Assembly (NCBI RefSeq): GCF_009674495.1
Contig: NZ_WKJN01000032.1
Span: forward strand, 1-64,000
Length of the DNA: 64,000 nucleotides
Direction of reading: 5' to 3'
Source: Duganella alba
GTDB lineage: Bacteria > Pseudomonadota > Gammaproteobacteria > Burkholderiales > Burkholderiaceae_D
The translations under genes were made by a program, and so were the position numbers. Each line of letters begins with the position of its first letter. The stretch's first letter is position 1. The notes under the pieces were generated by a model that was given only the letters and a program-made list of their open reading frames with translations, was not told the origin of the DNA and did not search any database. This document shows positions 37,458-45,986 of this stretch, one piece after another.

Positions 37458-39152
37458 ATGATGTTGCAGAACCCAGCGAGCAAATACCGTCCATTCCCAG
37501 CCGTGCAGTTGACCGACCGCACCTGGCCAAACGCCATCATCAGCAAACCGCCGATCTGGATGAGCACCGACCTGCGCGACGGTAACCAGGCGCTGATCGA
37601 GCCGATGAGCATCGAGAAAAAACTGCGCTTCTTCGACCTGCTGATCAAGATCGGCATCAAGGAAATCGAAGTGGGCTTCCCTTCCGCCTCGCAGACCGAC
37701 TTCGACTTCGTGCGCAAGCTGGTGGAAGAGAACCGCATCCCGGACGACGTCACCATCATCGTGCTGACCCAGTCGCGCGAAGAACTGATCCGCCGCACCG
37801 TGGAATCCTGCGTCGGCGCCAAGCGCGCCATCGTCCACCTGTATAACTCGGTGGCGCCGGTGTTCCGCAAAGTGGTGTTCGGCATGTCGCGCGAAGAGAT
37901 CACCAATATCGCCACCACCGGCGCCAAGCTGGTGAAGGAACTGACCAAACAGCATCCGGACACCGAGTGGGGCTACGAATACACGCCGGAATCCTTCTCC
38001 ACCACGGAGCTGGACTTCTCCAAGCATATCTGCGACGCCGTCAGCGCCATCTTCGAGCCGACGCCAGGCAAGAAGCTGATCATCAACCTGCCGTCGACCG
38101 TCGAATGCAGCACGCCCAACGTCTACGCCGACCAGATCGAATGGATGTCGCGCAAGCTGGCGCGCCGCGATTCGCTGATCATCAGCGTCCACCCGCACAA
38201 TGACCGCGGCACCGCCGTGGCTTCGGCCGAACTGGCCGTGATGGCCGGCGCCGACCGCGTCGAGGGCTGCCTGTTCGGCAACGGCGAACGCACCGGCAAC
38301 GTAGACCTGGTCACGCTGGCGCTCAACCTGTACACCCAGGGCGTCAATCCCGGCCTGGACTTCTCCGACATCGACGAAGTGCGCAAGGTGGTGGAAGAGT
38401 GCAACCAGCTGCCGGTGCACCCGCGCCACCCTTACGTGGGCGACCTGGTATTCACCGCCTTTTCCGGCTCGCACCAGGACGCGATCAAGAAAGGCTTCGC
38501 CAAACAACAGGAAGGCGCGATCTGGGAAATCCCGTATCTGCCGATCGACCCGCAGGACCTCGGCCGCAGCTACGACGCCGTCATCCGCGTCAACAGCCAG
38601 TCCGGCAAGGGCGGCATGGCCTACCTGCTGGAACAGGACTACGGCCTGGTGCTGCCGCGCCGCCTGCAGATTGAATTCAGCCGCGCGGTGCAGGCGGTGG
38701 CCGACCAGACCGGCCTGGAGATCACCTCCAACGGCATTTACGACATCTTCAGCAAGGAGTACTTCGAGCAGAACACGCCGTACGCCTACCAGTCGCACAA
38801 GATGGTGGAAGACACCAGCAGCGACGAGCCGGTCCAGATCGACATCGCCATGATGCACCGCGGCGCGCCACTGGCGCTGCAAGGCGGCGGCAACGGCCCG
38901 ATCGACGCCTTCGTCGACGCGCTCGGCCTGGACATCAAGCTGATGGACTACCACGAGCACTCGATCGGCTCCGGCGCCAACGCCAAGGCGGCCTGCTACG
39001 TCGAACTGCGCCTGGCCAACGGCCCGACCCTGTTCGGCGCGGCCACCGACAGCAACATCCTGACCGCGTCCTTCAAGGCCGTGCTCAGCGCCGTCAACCG
39101 CCAGCTGGTGCGCTCGGAAGCGGAACAGGCCAAGGGCGCCGTCAGCGCCTGA
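37458..39152 (+). CDS. leuA: 2-isopropylmalate synthase
   Basis: A 564-residue enzyme of the long LeuA class (as in Corynebacterium and many Betaproteobacteria). The catalytic TIM barrel shows DLRDGNQALIEPM (about 38-50), EVGFPSASQTDFDFVR, and the metal-binding HPHNDRGTAVASAELA (about 243-258). The C-terminal allosteric domain carries leucine feedback control. It condenses acetyl-CoA with 2-oxoisovalerate, the first committed step of leucine synthesis. AGGAG lies 7 bases before the ATG. A roughly 290-nt leader with two Leu-rich peptides precedes it, suggesting attenuation. Confidence 0.96.
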   Translation: MMLQNPASKYRPFPAVQLTDRTWPNAIISKPPIWMSTDLRDGNQALIEPMSIEKKLRFFDLLIKIGIKEIEVGFPSASQTDFDFVRKLVEENRIPDDVTIIVLTQSREELIRRTVESCVGAKRAIVHLYNSVAPVFRKVVFGMSREEITNIATTGAKLVKELTKQHPDTEWGYEYTPESFSTTELDFSKHICDAVSAIFEPTPGKKLIINLPSTVECSTPNVYADQIEWMSRKLARRDSLIISVHPHNDRGTAVASAELAVMAGADRVEGCLFGNGERTGNVDLVTLALNLYTQGVNPGLDFSDIDEVRKVVEECNQLPVHPRHPYVGDLVFTAFSGSHQDAIKKGFAKQQEGAIWEIPYLPIDPQDLGRSYDAVIRVNSQSGKGGMAYLLEQDYGLVLPRRLQIEFSRAVQAVADQTGLEITSNGIYDIFSKEYFEQNTPYAYQSHKMVEDTSSDEPVQIDIAMMHRGAPLALQGGGNGPIDAFVDALGLDIKLMDYHEHSIGSGANAKAACYVELRLANGPTLFGAATDSNILTASFKAVLSAVNRQLVRSEAEQAKGAVSA

Positions 39153-39162
39153 TGCCGGAGAG

Positions 39163-39186
39163 CGGGACGCCTGCGCTGGCGTCCCG
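39163..39186 (+). terminator. hairpin after leuA
   Basis: CGGGACGC and GCGTCCCG form an 8-bp perfect stem with an 8-base loop, about 10 bp after the leuA stop. Only TT follows, so termination would be weak. Confidence 0.45.
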
Positions 39187-39268
39187 TTCGCGCAACACCT
39201 CGGCAAAAGGGAGGTTTTCCGCACTGCAACATAGCGCTATACGGGCTGTCGACCTCACGGAGCCCAGG

Positions 39269-40810
39269 ATGAATATCTCGAATCTGAAAATCGGCGCGCG
39301 CCTCGGCCTCGCCTTTGGCGCCGTCCTGCTGCTGATGGCGATACTGATCGGGATCGGCCTGCAACGCCTCAGCAGCATCGGCGCGATGAACGACACCATC
39401 ATCGACAATGACTGGGTCAAGGCCGAAGCGGCGGCCACCGTCACCGCCACCACCCGCGCCAATGCCGCCCTCACCCTCGAACTGTTCACCACCGACGACA
39501 GCGCGCGCCTGGCCGCCATCAAGAGCGAGATGGACGCCAACAAGAAGATCATCACCACCGCGCTGGAAACACTGGGCCGCCTGGTCACGCGCGCGGAAGG
39601 CACGGCGCTGCTGGCGCGCATCGGCGACGAACGCAAGGCCTACGTGGCCTCGTTCACGCAGGTGGGCAAGCTGCTGGCGGACGGCCAGCGCGACGCCGCC
39701 CTGACCTTCATGCGCAGCGACATGCAGCCCAAGCTGAACACGCTGCAGGAGAGCATCCGCATGCTCAACGCGCTGCAGAAATCGGTGGTGGAAGAAAACG
39801 GCGCGGCGGTCAAGCACGACATCTCGATGGCGCGCCAGATGATGGCGTGGCTGGGCCTCGTGGCGCTGCTGCTGGGGATGGGCTTTGCGTGGCGCGTGAC
39901 GCGCTCGATCACCGAACCGATCGGCGATGCGCTGCAAGTGGCGCGCGCCGTCGCCGCCGGCGACCTGACGCAAAACATCAGCAGCACGCAGCGCGACGAA
40001 ATGGGCCAGCTGCTGGAGAGCATGGCGCAGATGAGCAGCAACCTGTCCAACATCGTCGGCCGGGTACGCAGCGGCACGGGCGCCATCAACACCGCGTCGG
40101 CGGAAATCGCCAGCGGGAATATGGATCTGTCATCGCGCACCGAGGAGCAGGCCAGTTCGCTGGAAGAAACCGCCGCCTCGATGGAAGAACTGACCAGCAC
40201 CGTCAAGCAGAACGCCGCCAATGCGCAGCAGGCCAACCAGCTGGCGCACGACGCCACCGACATCGCGCAGCGCGGCGGCGCGGTGGTGGCGCAGGTGGTG
40301 GACACCATGAACGCCATCAACGACTCCTCGCGCAAGATCGTCGACATCATTTCGGTCATCGATGGCATCGCGTTCCAGACCAATATCCTGGCGCTGAATG
40401 CGGCGGTGGAAGCGGCGCGTGCCGGCGAGCAGGGGCGCGGCTTTGCGGTGGTGGCGTCGGAAGTGCGCACGCTGGCGCAGCGCTCGGCCAGCGCGGCCAA
40501 GGAAATCAAGCAGCTGATCGACGACTCGGTCGACAAGGTGGCGGCCGGCGCGCAGCTGGTGGACCTGGCCGGCAACACCATGAGCGAGGTGCAGGACAGC
40601 GTGCGCAAGGTGACTGCGATCGTCGAAGAAATGTCACTGGCCAACCGCGAGCAGACCAGCGGCATCGAGCAGATCAACATCGCCATCAGCCAGATGGACC
40701 AGGTCACGCAGCAGAACGCCGCGCTGGTGGAGCAAGCCGCCGCAGCCGCCTCGGCGATGCAGGACCAGGCCAGCGAACTGAATGAAGTCGTCAGCCAGTT
40801 CCGCCTGTAA
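39269..40810 (+). CDS. methyl-accepting chemotaxis protein
   Basis: A 513-residue chemoreceptor: membrane segment (about 10-30), four-helix-bundle periplasmic domain, second membrane segment (about 190-212), HAMP, and the signalling domain with tip motif DGIAFQTNILALNAAVEAAR split near residue 370. MNISNLKIGARLGLAFG is a common opening of this Tsr-like betaproteobacterial group. GGAG lies before the ATG at 39269; upstream in-frame codons lie in the leuA trailer. Compared with the receptor at 29756 it lacks the Arg/Pro-rich C-terminal tail. Ligand unknown. Confidence 0.93.
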   Translation: MNISNLKIGARLGLAFGAVLLLMAILIGIGLQRLSSIGAMNDTIIDNDWVKAEAAATVTATTRANAALTLELFTTDDSARLAAIKSEMDANKKIITTALETLGRLVTRAEGTALLARIGDERKAYVASFTQVGKLLADGQRDAALTFMRSDMQPKLNTLQESIRMLNALQKSVVEENGAAVKHDISMARQMMAWLGLVALLLGMGFAWRVTRSITEPIGDALQVARAVAAGDLTQNISSTQRDEMGQLLESMAQMSSNLSNIVGRVRSGTGAINTASAEIASGNMDLSSRTEEQASSLEETAASMEELTSTVKQNAANAQQANQLAHDATDIAQRGGAVVAQVVDTMNAINDSSRKIVDIISVIDGIAFQTNILALNAAVEAARAGEQGRGFAVVASEVRTLAQRSASAAKEIKQLIDDSVDKVAAGAQLVDLAGNTMSEVQDSVRKVTAIVEEMSLANREQTSGIEQINIAISQMDQVTQQNAALVEQAAAAASAMQDQASELNEVVSQFRL

Positions 40811-40813
40811 TCC

Positions 40814-40904
40814 ATCCGGGGTCAGGTCCCCCATTTCTACACGAGCTGTGCCGTAGCGGCGCTACGGCACAGCTCGTGTAGAAATGGGGGACCTGACCCC
40901 GGAT
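40814..40904. repeat. perfect 44-bp inverted repeat with 3-base loop
   Basis: Left arm 40814-40857 and right arm 40861-40904 are exact reverse complements around the loop GGC. The outer part contains GGGGTCAGGTCCCCC, related to the GGGGTCAGACCCC palindromes at 60465-60494. It fills the whole gap between the convergent chemoreceptor and Rrf2 genes, beginning 3 bp after one stop and ending next to the other. It could act as a two-way terminator and looks like a REP/MITE-type element. Confidence 0.9.
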
Positions 40905-41423
40905 TTATTTGGCGGTGCGCTTGCCGGCGCGTTCGCCCAGCCAGTTCACTACTTTGGTGTCAAAGCTGGCGGGACTCTTGCGGTTGACCTTTTGCGCCAG
41001 GTCTTGCAAGGTTTCCTGCGCCAGCGCTTCTTCCATGCGCCGCTGGGCGCTTTGCATCACGGCGTGAACGGCGCAGGTGCCGGAGGTCGCCCAGTTGGGC
41101 GGCGCGTCGTCGAACAAGGCGCAGCGGGCGCGGATTTCGCGGCAGTCGAACAGCGCCTTGTCGCCGTCGATCGCCGTCACCACATCCAGCACGCTGATGT
41201 CGCCGGCCGCGCGGGCCAGCGTAAAGCCGCCCTTCACGCCTTCAGTGGCCGCCACCAGCCCTGCTTTCGATAGCTTGGTGAAAATCTTGGCAAGGAAATC
41301 CAGCGGGACGCCCTGCAACTCCGCCAGGTCGCGCACGCTGGCGTCACGACTGCCACCGTCTTCGCCGACCAGAAACAGCAGGCAGTGTATCCCGTATTCG
41401 ACTCCGGAACTGATGTGCGACAT
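40905..41423 (-). CDS. Rrf2-family transcriptional regulator
   Basis: A 172-residue winged-helix regulator opening SSGVEYGIHCLLFLVG, with DLAELQGVPLDFLAKIFTKLSKAGLV recognition region and GVKGGFTLARAAGDIS wing. Three Cys (94, 101 and 117) lie where IscR and NsrR bind a Fe-S cluster, but the spacing (C-x6-C-x15-C) differs from both, so the cluster type is open. It is divergent from a flavin NADH dehydrogenase-like gene, with two inverted repeats between them. A redox- or NO-responsive repressor of that gene is a reasonable inference. Confidence 0.87.
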   Translation of the reverse strand: MSHISSGVEYGIHCLLFLVGEDGGSRDASVRDLAELQGVPLDFLAKIFTKLSKAGLVAATEGVKGGFTLARAAGDISVLDVVTAIDGDKALFDCREIRARCALFDDAPPNWATSGTCAVHAVMQSAQRRMEEALAQETLQDLAQKVNRKSPASFDTKVVNWLGERAGKRTAK

Positions 41424-41431
41424 ATGAACTC

Positions 41432-41446
41432 CGACTAAATGAGTCG
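41432..41446. promoter_or_regulatory. inverted repeat next to the Rrf2 gene start
   Basis: CGACT and AGTCG, 5 bases apart, lie 8 bp upstream of the Rrf2 ATG. The half-site shares GACT/AGTC with the larger dyad at 41487-41511, suggesting autoregulation. Confidence 0.4.
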
Positions 41447-41486
41447 CCTATTTTAACACGCAGTGTAAAAACTCCTTGCGTTTACA

Positions 41487-41511
41487 AACTACGACAACTA
41501 TAGTCGTAGTT
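41487..41511. promoter_or_regulatory. 9-bp-arm inverted repeat, probable Rrf2 operator
   Basis: AACTACGAC and GTCGTAGTT are exact reverse complements separated by 7 bases, 25 bp upstream of the oxidoreductase ATG. The size and symmetry suit a dimeric Rrf2 protein. Confidence 0.6.
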
Positions 41512-41535
41512 ATTGAACTTTACCAAGGAACCTAA

Positions 41536-42750
41536 ATGACCAAGCAAATCCTGATCGTCGGCACCGGCTTCTCCGGTATGTGGAGCGCACTGGCGGCCGC
41601 ACGCCTGCGCCATCTGCAAAACCAGCAAGAGGCGGTGGAGATTTCCATCATCTCGCCGCAGCCCAACCTGCACATCCGACCTCGCCTGTACGAGGCCGAC
41701 CTGGCCGGCATGGCGCCATCGCTGGTGGACCTGTTTGCGGCGGCCGGCGTGCGCCACATCGTCGGCGCCGTGGAGCAGATCCACCCACAGGACCATGCGG
41801 TGAACTATCTGGACGCCGACGGCAAACCGCAATCCTTCAGCTACGACAAGCTGGTGCTCGCCAGCGGCAGCACGCTGTTCCGCCCTGCCATTCCGGGCCT
41901 GAAGGAACATGCGTTCAGCGTCGATCAGCTGAACGAGGCCGAGGAACTGCAACGCCATTTGCAGGCGCTGCCGCAGCGCGCGGCCAGCAAGGCGCGCAAT
42001 ACGGTGGTGGTGTGCGGCGGTGGTTTTACCGGCATTGAAACGGCGGCGGAAATGCCGGCGCGATTGCGCGCAATCTTCGGCAGCGATGCGGATTTTGACG
42101 TGATCGTGGTGGAGAAGGCGCAGGACATCGGCCCGGACCTCGGCGCCGGCCCGCGTCCCGTCATCGAGCAGTCGCTGCGCAACAAGGGCGTCAGCCTGCG
42201 GCTGGGCCATGCGGTTGAAGCCATCGACGACAATGGCGTCACCATTGCCGGCGGCGAGCGCATTGAAGCCGGCACCGTCATCTGGACAGCGGGCGCGCGC
42301 GCCAGCGCACTGGCTGCACAGGTTCCCGGCGAGCGCGATGCCTTCGGCCGCCTGCAAGTGACGCCGGCGCTGCGCGTCGGCAGCTCCGACATCTACGCCA
42401 CCGGCGACGTGGCGCGCGCTGCTTCCGACGACCAGGGCAACCACGCCTTGATGTCGTGCCAGCACGCGATGAACCTGGGCCGCTCCGCCGGCCACAACGC
42501 CATGGCCGATGTACTGGGACTGCCGGCGATTCCATACGATCAGCAAAACTACGTAACCTGCCTGGCGCTGGGTGCCGACGACGGGGTGTACACCGAAGGG
42601 TGGGATCGTCAGGTAAAGCTGTCCGGCGCACCGGCGGCGGAATTGAAGGGCATGATCAACACGCAGTGGATCTATCCGCCCAAAGCGGATATGGCGGAAA
42701 TCATCGCCCTTGCCGATCCGGACAGCCGCCCGGTGCAGTACATGCCTTAA
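41536..42750 (+). CDS. NAD(P)/FAD-dependent oxidoreductase, Ndh-like
   Basis: A 404-residue flavoprotein of the type II NADH dehydrogenase/FCSD-like group. The FAD-binding motif ILIVGTGFSGMWSA is at the N-terminus, a second Rossmann motif VVVCGGGFTGIETAAE near residue 160, and IYATGDVARA near 290 for FAD ribityl contact. It would pass electrons from NADH to quinone or another acceptor. The second motif's GGGFTG is typical. There is no obvious C-terminal membrane anchor helix. It is divergent from an Rrf2 regulator and overlaps the egtB stop by a few bases (convergent). Confidence 0.85.
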   Translation: MTKQILIVGTGFSGMWSALAAARLRHLQNQQEAVEISIISPQPNLHIRPRLYEADLAGMAPSLVDLFAAAGVRHIVGAVEQIHPQDHAVNYLDADGKPQSFSYDKLVLASGSTLFRPAIPGLKEHAFSVDQLNEAEELQRHLQALPQRAASKARNTVVVCGGGFTGIETAAEMPARLRAIFGSDADFDVIVVEKAQDIGPDLGAGPRPVIEQSLRNKGVSLRLGHAVEAIDDNGVTIAGGERIEAGTVIWTAGARASALAAQVPGERDAFGRLQVTPALRVGSSDIYATGDVARAASDDQGNHALMSCQHAMNLGRSAGHNAMADVLGLPAIPYDQQNYVTCLALGADDGVYTEGWDRQVKLSGAPAAELKGMINTQWIYPPKADMAEIIALADPDSRPVQYMP

Positions 42751-43973
42751 CGGCGCGCCAGGCGAATGCCGGTGAATTGCCAGCGGGCGCCGGCCGGGAA
42801 GAAGTTGCGGTAGCTGGCGCGCGCGTGGCCTTCCGGCGTCGCCGACGAGGAGCCGCGCAGCACGTACTGGTTCAGCATGAACTTGCCGTTGTATTCGCCC
42901 AGCGCGCCCTCCGCCGCCGCGAAGCCGGGATACGGCGCGTAGCTGCTGCTGGTCCATTGCCAGCAGTGGCCGTACATCTGGCGCAAGCCGTCGCCGGCAG
43001 CGCCGGCCGGATGCAGCGAGCCGGTTTCGAACGCTGCCTGCGCGGCAGCGTATTCCCATTCGAATTCGGTCGGCAGGCGCGCGCCGGCCCAATGGGCGTA
43101 GGCGTCCGCTTCAAACAGCGAGATGTGCGTCACCGGCCGGTTCAGGTCCAGCGGCTGCGGGCCGTGCAGCGTGAACTCCTGCCATGCGCCTTTCTCGTCC
43201 TGGAACCAGTAGATCGGCGCTTTCAGGTTTTGCGTGCGCGCCCAGTCCCAGCCTTCGGCCAGCCACAGGGCGGCGTTGAAGTAGCCGCCGGCGTTGATGA
43301 AGTCAAGGTATTCGCCGTTGGTCACCAGCCGCGAGGCCAGCGCGAACGGCGCCACATACTGCTTGTGGCGCGGCAGTTCGTTGTCGAAGCTGAAGCCTTC
43401 GTCGTTGTGGCCGATGTCGGTCAGGCCGCCGTCGAAATCCAGCCACGCCAGCGGCGCGACCGGGGCGGCGGCAGGCAATGGGATGTCCATGTAGGCGGGA
43501 CGCAGCAGGCTTTGCGCCAGCAGGTGCTTGACGTCGGTCAGCATCAGTTCCTGGTGCTGCTGCTCGTGCTGCGTGCCGAGCATGATCAGCATCGCCAGGT
43601 CGGCGCGCTGCGTGTCGCTCAAGTCGCTGGCCAGCAGCCGGGCGATGCGCGCGTCGACGTCCGCGCGGTAGGCGCGCACCTGCGACATGGCGGGCCGCGT
43701 CAGCAGGCCGCGCTGCGCGCGCGGGTGCTTCTCGCCGATGCCGTTGTAGTAGGAATTGAACAGGATGCGGAACGCCGGATGGAACGGCGCGAAATCACGC
43801 TCCATGCGTTCCAGGATAAACGTCTCGAAGAACCAGGTGGTGTGCGCCAGGTGCCATTTGATCGGGCTGGCGTCCGGCATCGACTGCGCGCCGCAGTCCT
43901 CGTCGGTCAGCGGCTCGGCCAGCGCCAGCGTGTGCTTGCGTACCGCCGCATAGCGGGCTTGTAGTTGTTCCAT
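42747..43973 (-). CDS. egtB: ergothioneine biosynthesis iron enzyme EgtB
   Basis: A 408-residue EgtB: a DinB-like N-terminal domain and a C-terminal FGE-sulfatase domain. All three iron ligands are visible: His44 in WHLAHTTWF, and His136 and His140 in QHEQQHQELML. RLPTEFEWEYAAAQ and a C-terminal GIRLARR close the fold. EgtB forms the C-S bond between hercynine and gamma-glutamylcysteine or cysteine. The ATG at 43973 lies 4 bases after the egtD stop, so egtD-egtB is one operon. No egtA, egtC or egtE is nearby, as in many Proteobacteria. Confidence 0.94.
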   Translation of the reverse strand: MEQLQARYAAVRKHTLALAEPLTDEDCGAQSMPDASPIKWHLAHTTWFFETFILERMERDFAPFHPAFRILFNSYYNGIGEKHPRAQRGLLTRPAMSQVRAYRADVDARIARLLASDLSDTQRADLAMLIMLGTQHEQQHQELMLTDVKHLLAQSLLRPAYMDIPLPAAAPVAPLAWLDFDGGLTDIGHNDEGFSFDNELPRHKQYVAPFALASRLVTNGEYLDFINAGGYFNAALWLAEGWDWARTQNLKAPIYWFQDEKGAWQEFTLHGPQPLDLNRPVTHISLFEADAYAHWAGARLPTEFEWEYAAAQAAFETGSLHPAGAAGDGLRQMYGHCWQWTSSSYAPYPGFAAAEGALGEYNGKFMLNQYVLRGSSSATPEGHARASYRNFFPAGARWQFTGIRLARR

Positions 43974-43977
43974 AAGC

Positions 43978-44985
43978 TTAGTCGGGAATGGCCCGGGCGT
44001 GAATGACGGCGAACCAGTTGTTCTTGTCGGTCCACATGCGCGAGGTGGCGAAGCCGGCCTTCTCCAGCAGCGTGACGAAGGACTGGCGCGTGTACTTGTA
44101 GCTGTCTTCCGTGTGGATACGCTCGCCGCGCGCGAAATCGCGTTCGCCGCCACGCCAGGTGACGGTCAGCGGACAGCGCGCTTCCAGGTGCATCTCGATG
44201 CGGCTTTTCTCCGGATTGAAGAAGGCCACGTGCTGCCACTGGTCGACTTCGAAATCGGCGCCGATCAGGTGGTTCAGGTGGCGCAGCATGTTCAGGTTGA
44301 AGGCGCCGGTGACGCCCAGTGCATCGTCGTAAGCCGCGTCCAGCACCGCGCGGTCCTTGATAAGGTCCACGCCGATCAGCAGGCCGCCGTCGGCGCCGGC
44401 GTTGGCGCGCAGGCCGCGCAGGAAGGTCACCGCCTGCTCCGGCGAGAAGTTGCCGATCGACGAACCGGGATAGAAGAATACGCGGCGCTCGGCGCGCACG
44501 CTGTCCGGCAGTTCAAAGCCGCTGGAAAAATCCAGTCCCAGCGCGGTCATCTCGATCTGGGGGAAGCGCTGCTGCAGCTGGGCGACGGCGCCCAGCAGGA
44601 AGTCGCGCGAGATATCGACCGGCACATACTGCGCTGGCTTCAATAGCGGGAACAGCGACGCCGCCTTGGCGCAGTTGCCGGCGCCGAGATCGATCAGCGA
44701 GCTACCCTCGCCGATCGCATGCGCCATGTCGGCGCCATACGCGGCGAAGATGCTGGCCTCGGTGCGGGTTGGATAATATTCGGGAAGTTCGCAGATGGCT
44801 TCGAACAGCTTGGAACCCAGGCTGTCATACAGGAACTTGGGCGAGGTGCAGGCGTCGGACGCCAGCAAGCCTGCGCTGATCTCGTTCATGACTGCCTCAC
44901 TGCCGTGGGCGGGCCGCTGCTGCGCGATGGTGTTGTTTGCGAGGGGCGACACAACACGGATCGCCGGGGCGCGGGACACTTGCAT
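43978..44985 (-). CDS. egtD: L-histidine N-alpha-methyltransferase EgtD
   Basis: A 335-residue SAM-dependent methyltransferase. SPKFLYDSLGSKLFEAICELPEYYPTRTEA (split over about residues 48-77) and the SAM motif SLIDLGAGNCAKA are EgtD hallmarks, and a KTR-like C-terminal part is kept. It trimethylates histidine to hercynine, the first step of ergothioneine synthesis. Two starts are possible: 44985 (used here, matches EgtD length) or ATG 44889, which has a better ribosome site (GAGG) and would give 303 residues. It is divergent from the ABC transporter operon. Confidence 0.93.
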   Translation of the reverse strand: MQVSRAPAIRVVSPLANNTIAQQRPAHGSEAVMNEISAGLLASDACTSPKFLYDSLGSKLFEAICELPEYYPTRTEASIFAAYGADMAHAIGEGSSLIDLGAGNCAKAASLFPLLKPAQYVPVDISRDFLLGAVAQLQQRFPQIEMTALGLDFSSGFELPDSVRAERRVFFYPGSSIGNFSPEQAVTFLRGLRANAGADGGLLIGVDLIKDRAVLDAAYDDALGVTGAFNLNMLRHLNHLIGADFEVDQWQHVAFFNPEKSRIEMHLEARCPLTVTWRGGERDFARGERIHTEDSYKYTRQSFVTLLEKAGFATSRMWTDKNNWFAVIHARAIPD

Positions 44986-45012
44986 GGAATGCTCTGCCTT
45001 TATTCTGGGTGG

Positions 45013-45041
45013 TCATCCCGGGGGATGATTTTTGTTATGAT
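45013..45041. promoter_or_regulatory. dyad and -10 element between egtD and the ABC operon
   Basis: TCATCCC (45013-45019) and GGGATGA (45022-45028) form a perfect dyad with two bases between. TATGAT (45036-45041), a good -10 for the ABC operon, lies just downstream. A regulator bound here could control both directions. Confidence 0.45.
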
Positions 45042-45112
45042 AGCCGAATATCCATTTTGTAGCGTTGGATCAAAAGTTCAGTGCGACTTCTCACATAAAA
45101 AGGGCAACCACA

Positions 45113-45973
45113 ATGAAAATCTCCCTCAAATCCTTACTCGCCGCCAGCATGATGCTGGCCGCTTCCTGGTCGCAAGCCCAATCGGCCGATCACGTGTTCC
45201 GCGTGTCCGCCATCCCGGACGAAGCGCCAACCGAGCTGCAACGCAAGTTCAAGCCGCTGGGCGAGTATCTGGAGAAGAAGATTGGCATGAAGGTCGAGTT
45301 CACGCCCGTGACCGACTACGCCGCTTCGGTTGAGGCCCTGATCAACAAGAAAGTCGACATGGTCTGGTTCGGCGGTTTCACCTTCGTGCAGGCCAATGAC
45401 CGCAGCAAGGGCGCCATCACGCCGCTGGTGCAGCGCGCCGAAGATGAAAAGTTCCGCTCGGTGTTCGTCACCACCAATAAAAGCATCAACAGCCTGAACG
45501 ACCTGAAAGGCAAGACCCTGAGCTTCGGTTCCGAGTCCTCGACCTCGGGCCACCTGATGCCGCGCTACTACCTGCTGCAGGCCAAGATCAATCCGGACAC
45601 CGATCTGAAGCGCATCGCTTTCTCGGGCGCGCATGACGCCACCGTGGCCGCGGTTGCCGGCGGCAAGGTCGATGCCGGCGCGCTGAACATCTCGGTCTGG
45701 GAAAAACTGATCGAAGCCAAGAAGGTCGATCCAGCCGTGGTGCGCGTGTTCTACACCACGCCAGGCTACTACGATTACAACTGGTCGGTGCGCACCGACA
45801 TGAACGCCGATCTGAAGAAAAAGCTGACCGACGCCTTCCTGGCGCTGGACATCAACAAGCCTGAAGACAAAGCGATCATGGACCTGCAACGCACCGTCAA
45901 GTTCATCCCGACCAAAGCCGAGAACTACAAGAACATCGAAGCCGCCGCCAAAAACGCCGGTCTGCTGAAGTAA
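45113..45973 (+). CDS. PhnD-like substrate-binding protein, putative selenate transporter
   Basis: A 286-residue periplasmic binding protein with a signal peptide (about 1-22, ending WSQAQ). The PhnD-type fold shows AIPDEAPTELQRKFKPLGEYLEKKIG, DMVWFGGFTFVQA and LSFGSESSTSGHLMPRYYL. PhnD proteins bind oxyanions; this subgroup is often annotated as putative selenate ABC transporter, partly from co-occurrence with selD. Phosphonate, phosphite or another oxyanion remains possible. It starts a five-gene operon and is divergent from egtD. The ATG at 45113 is chosen for the signal peptide. Confidence 0.75.
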   Translation: MKISLKSLLAASMMLAASWSQAQSADHVFRVSAIPDEAPTELQRKFKPLGEYLEKKIGMKVEFTPVTDYAASVEALINKKVDMVWFGGFTFVQANDRSKGAITPLVQRAEDEKFRSVFVTTNKSINSLNDLKGKTLSFGSESSTSGHLMPRYYLLQAKINPDTDLKRIAFSGAHDATVAAVAGGKVDAGALNISVWEKLIEAKKVDPAVVRVFYTTPGYYDYNWSVRTDMNADLKKKLTDAFLALDINKPEDKAIMDLQRTVKFIPTKAENYKNIEAAAKNAGLLK

Positions 45974-45986
45974 AAAGTACCCCGCA

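Noticed and set aside
40814..40904. A CRISPR repeat or insertion-sequence end
   Set aside because: There is a single palindrome, no spacer-repeat series and no transposase gene; it is better seen as a REP/MITE-like or terminator palindrome.
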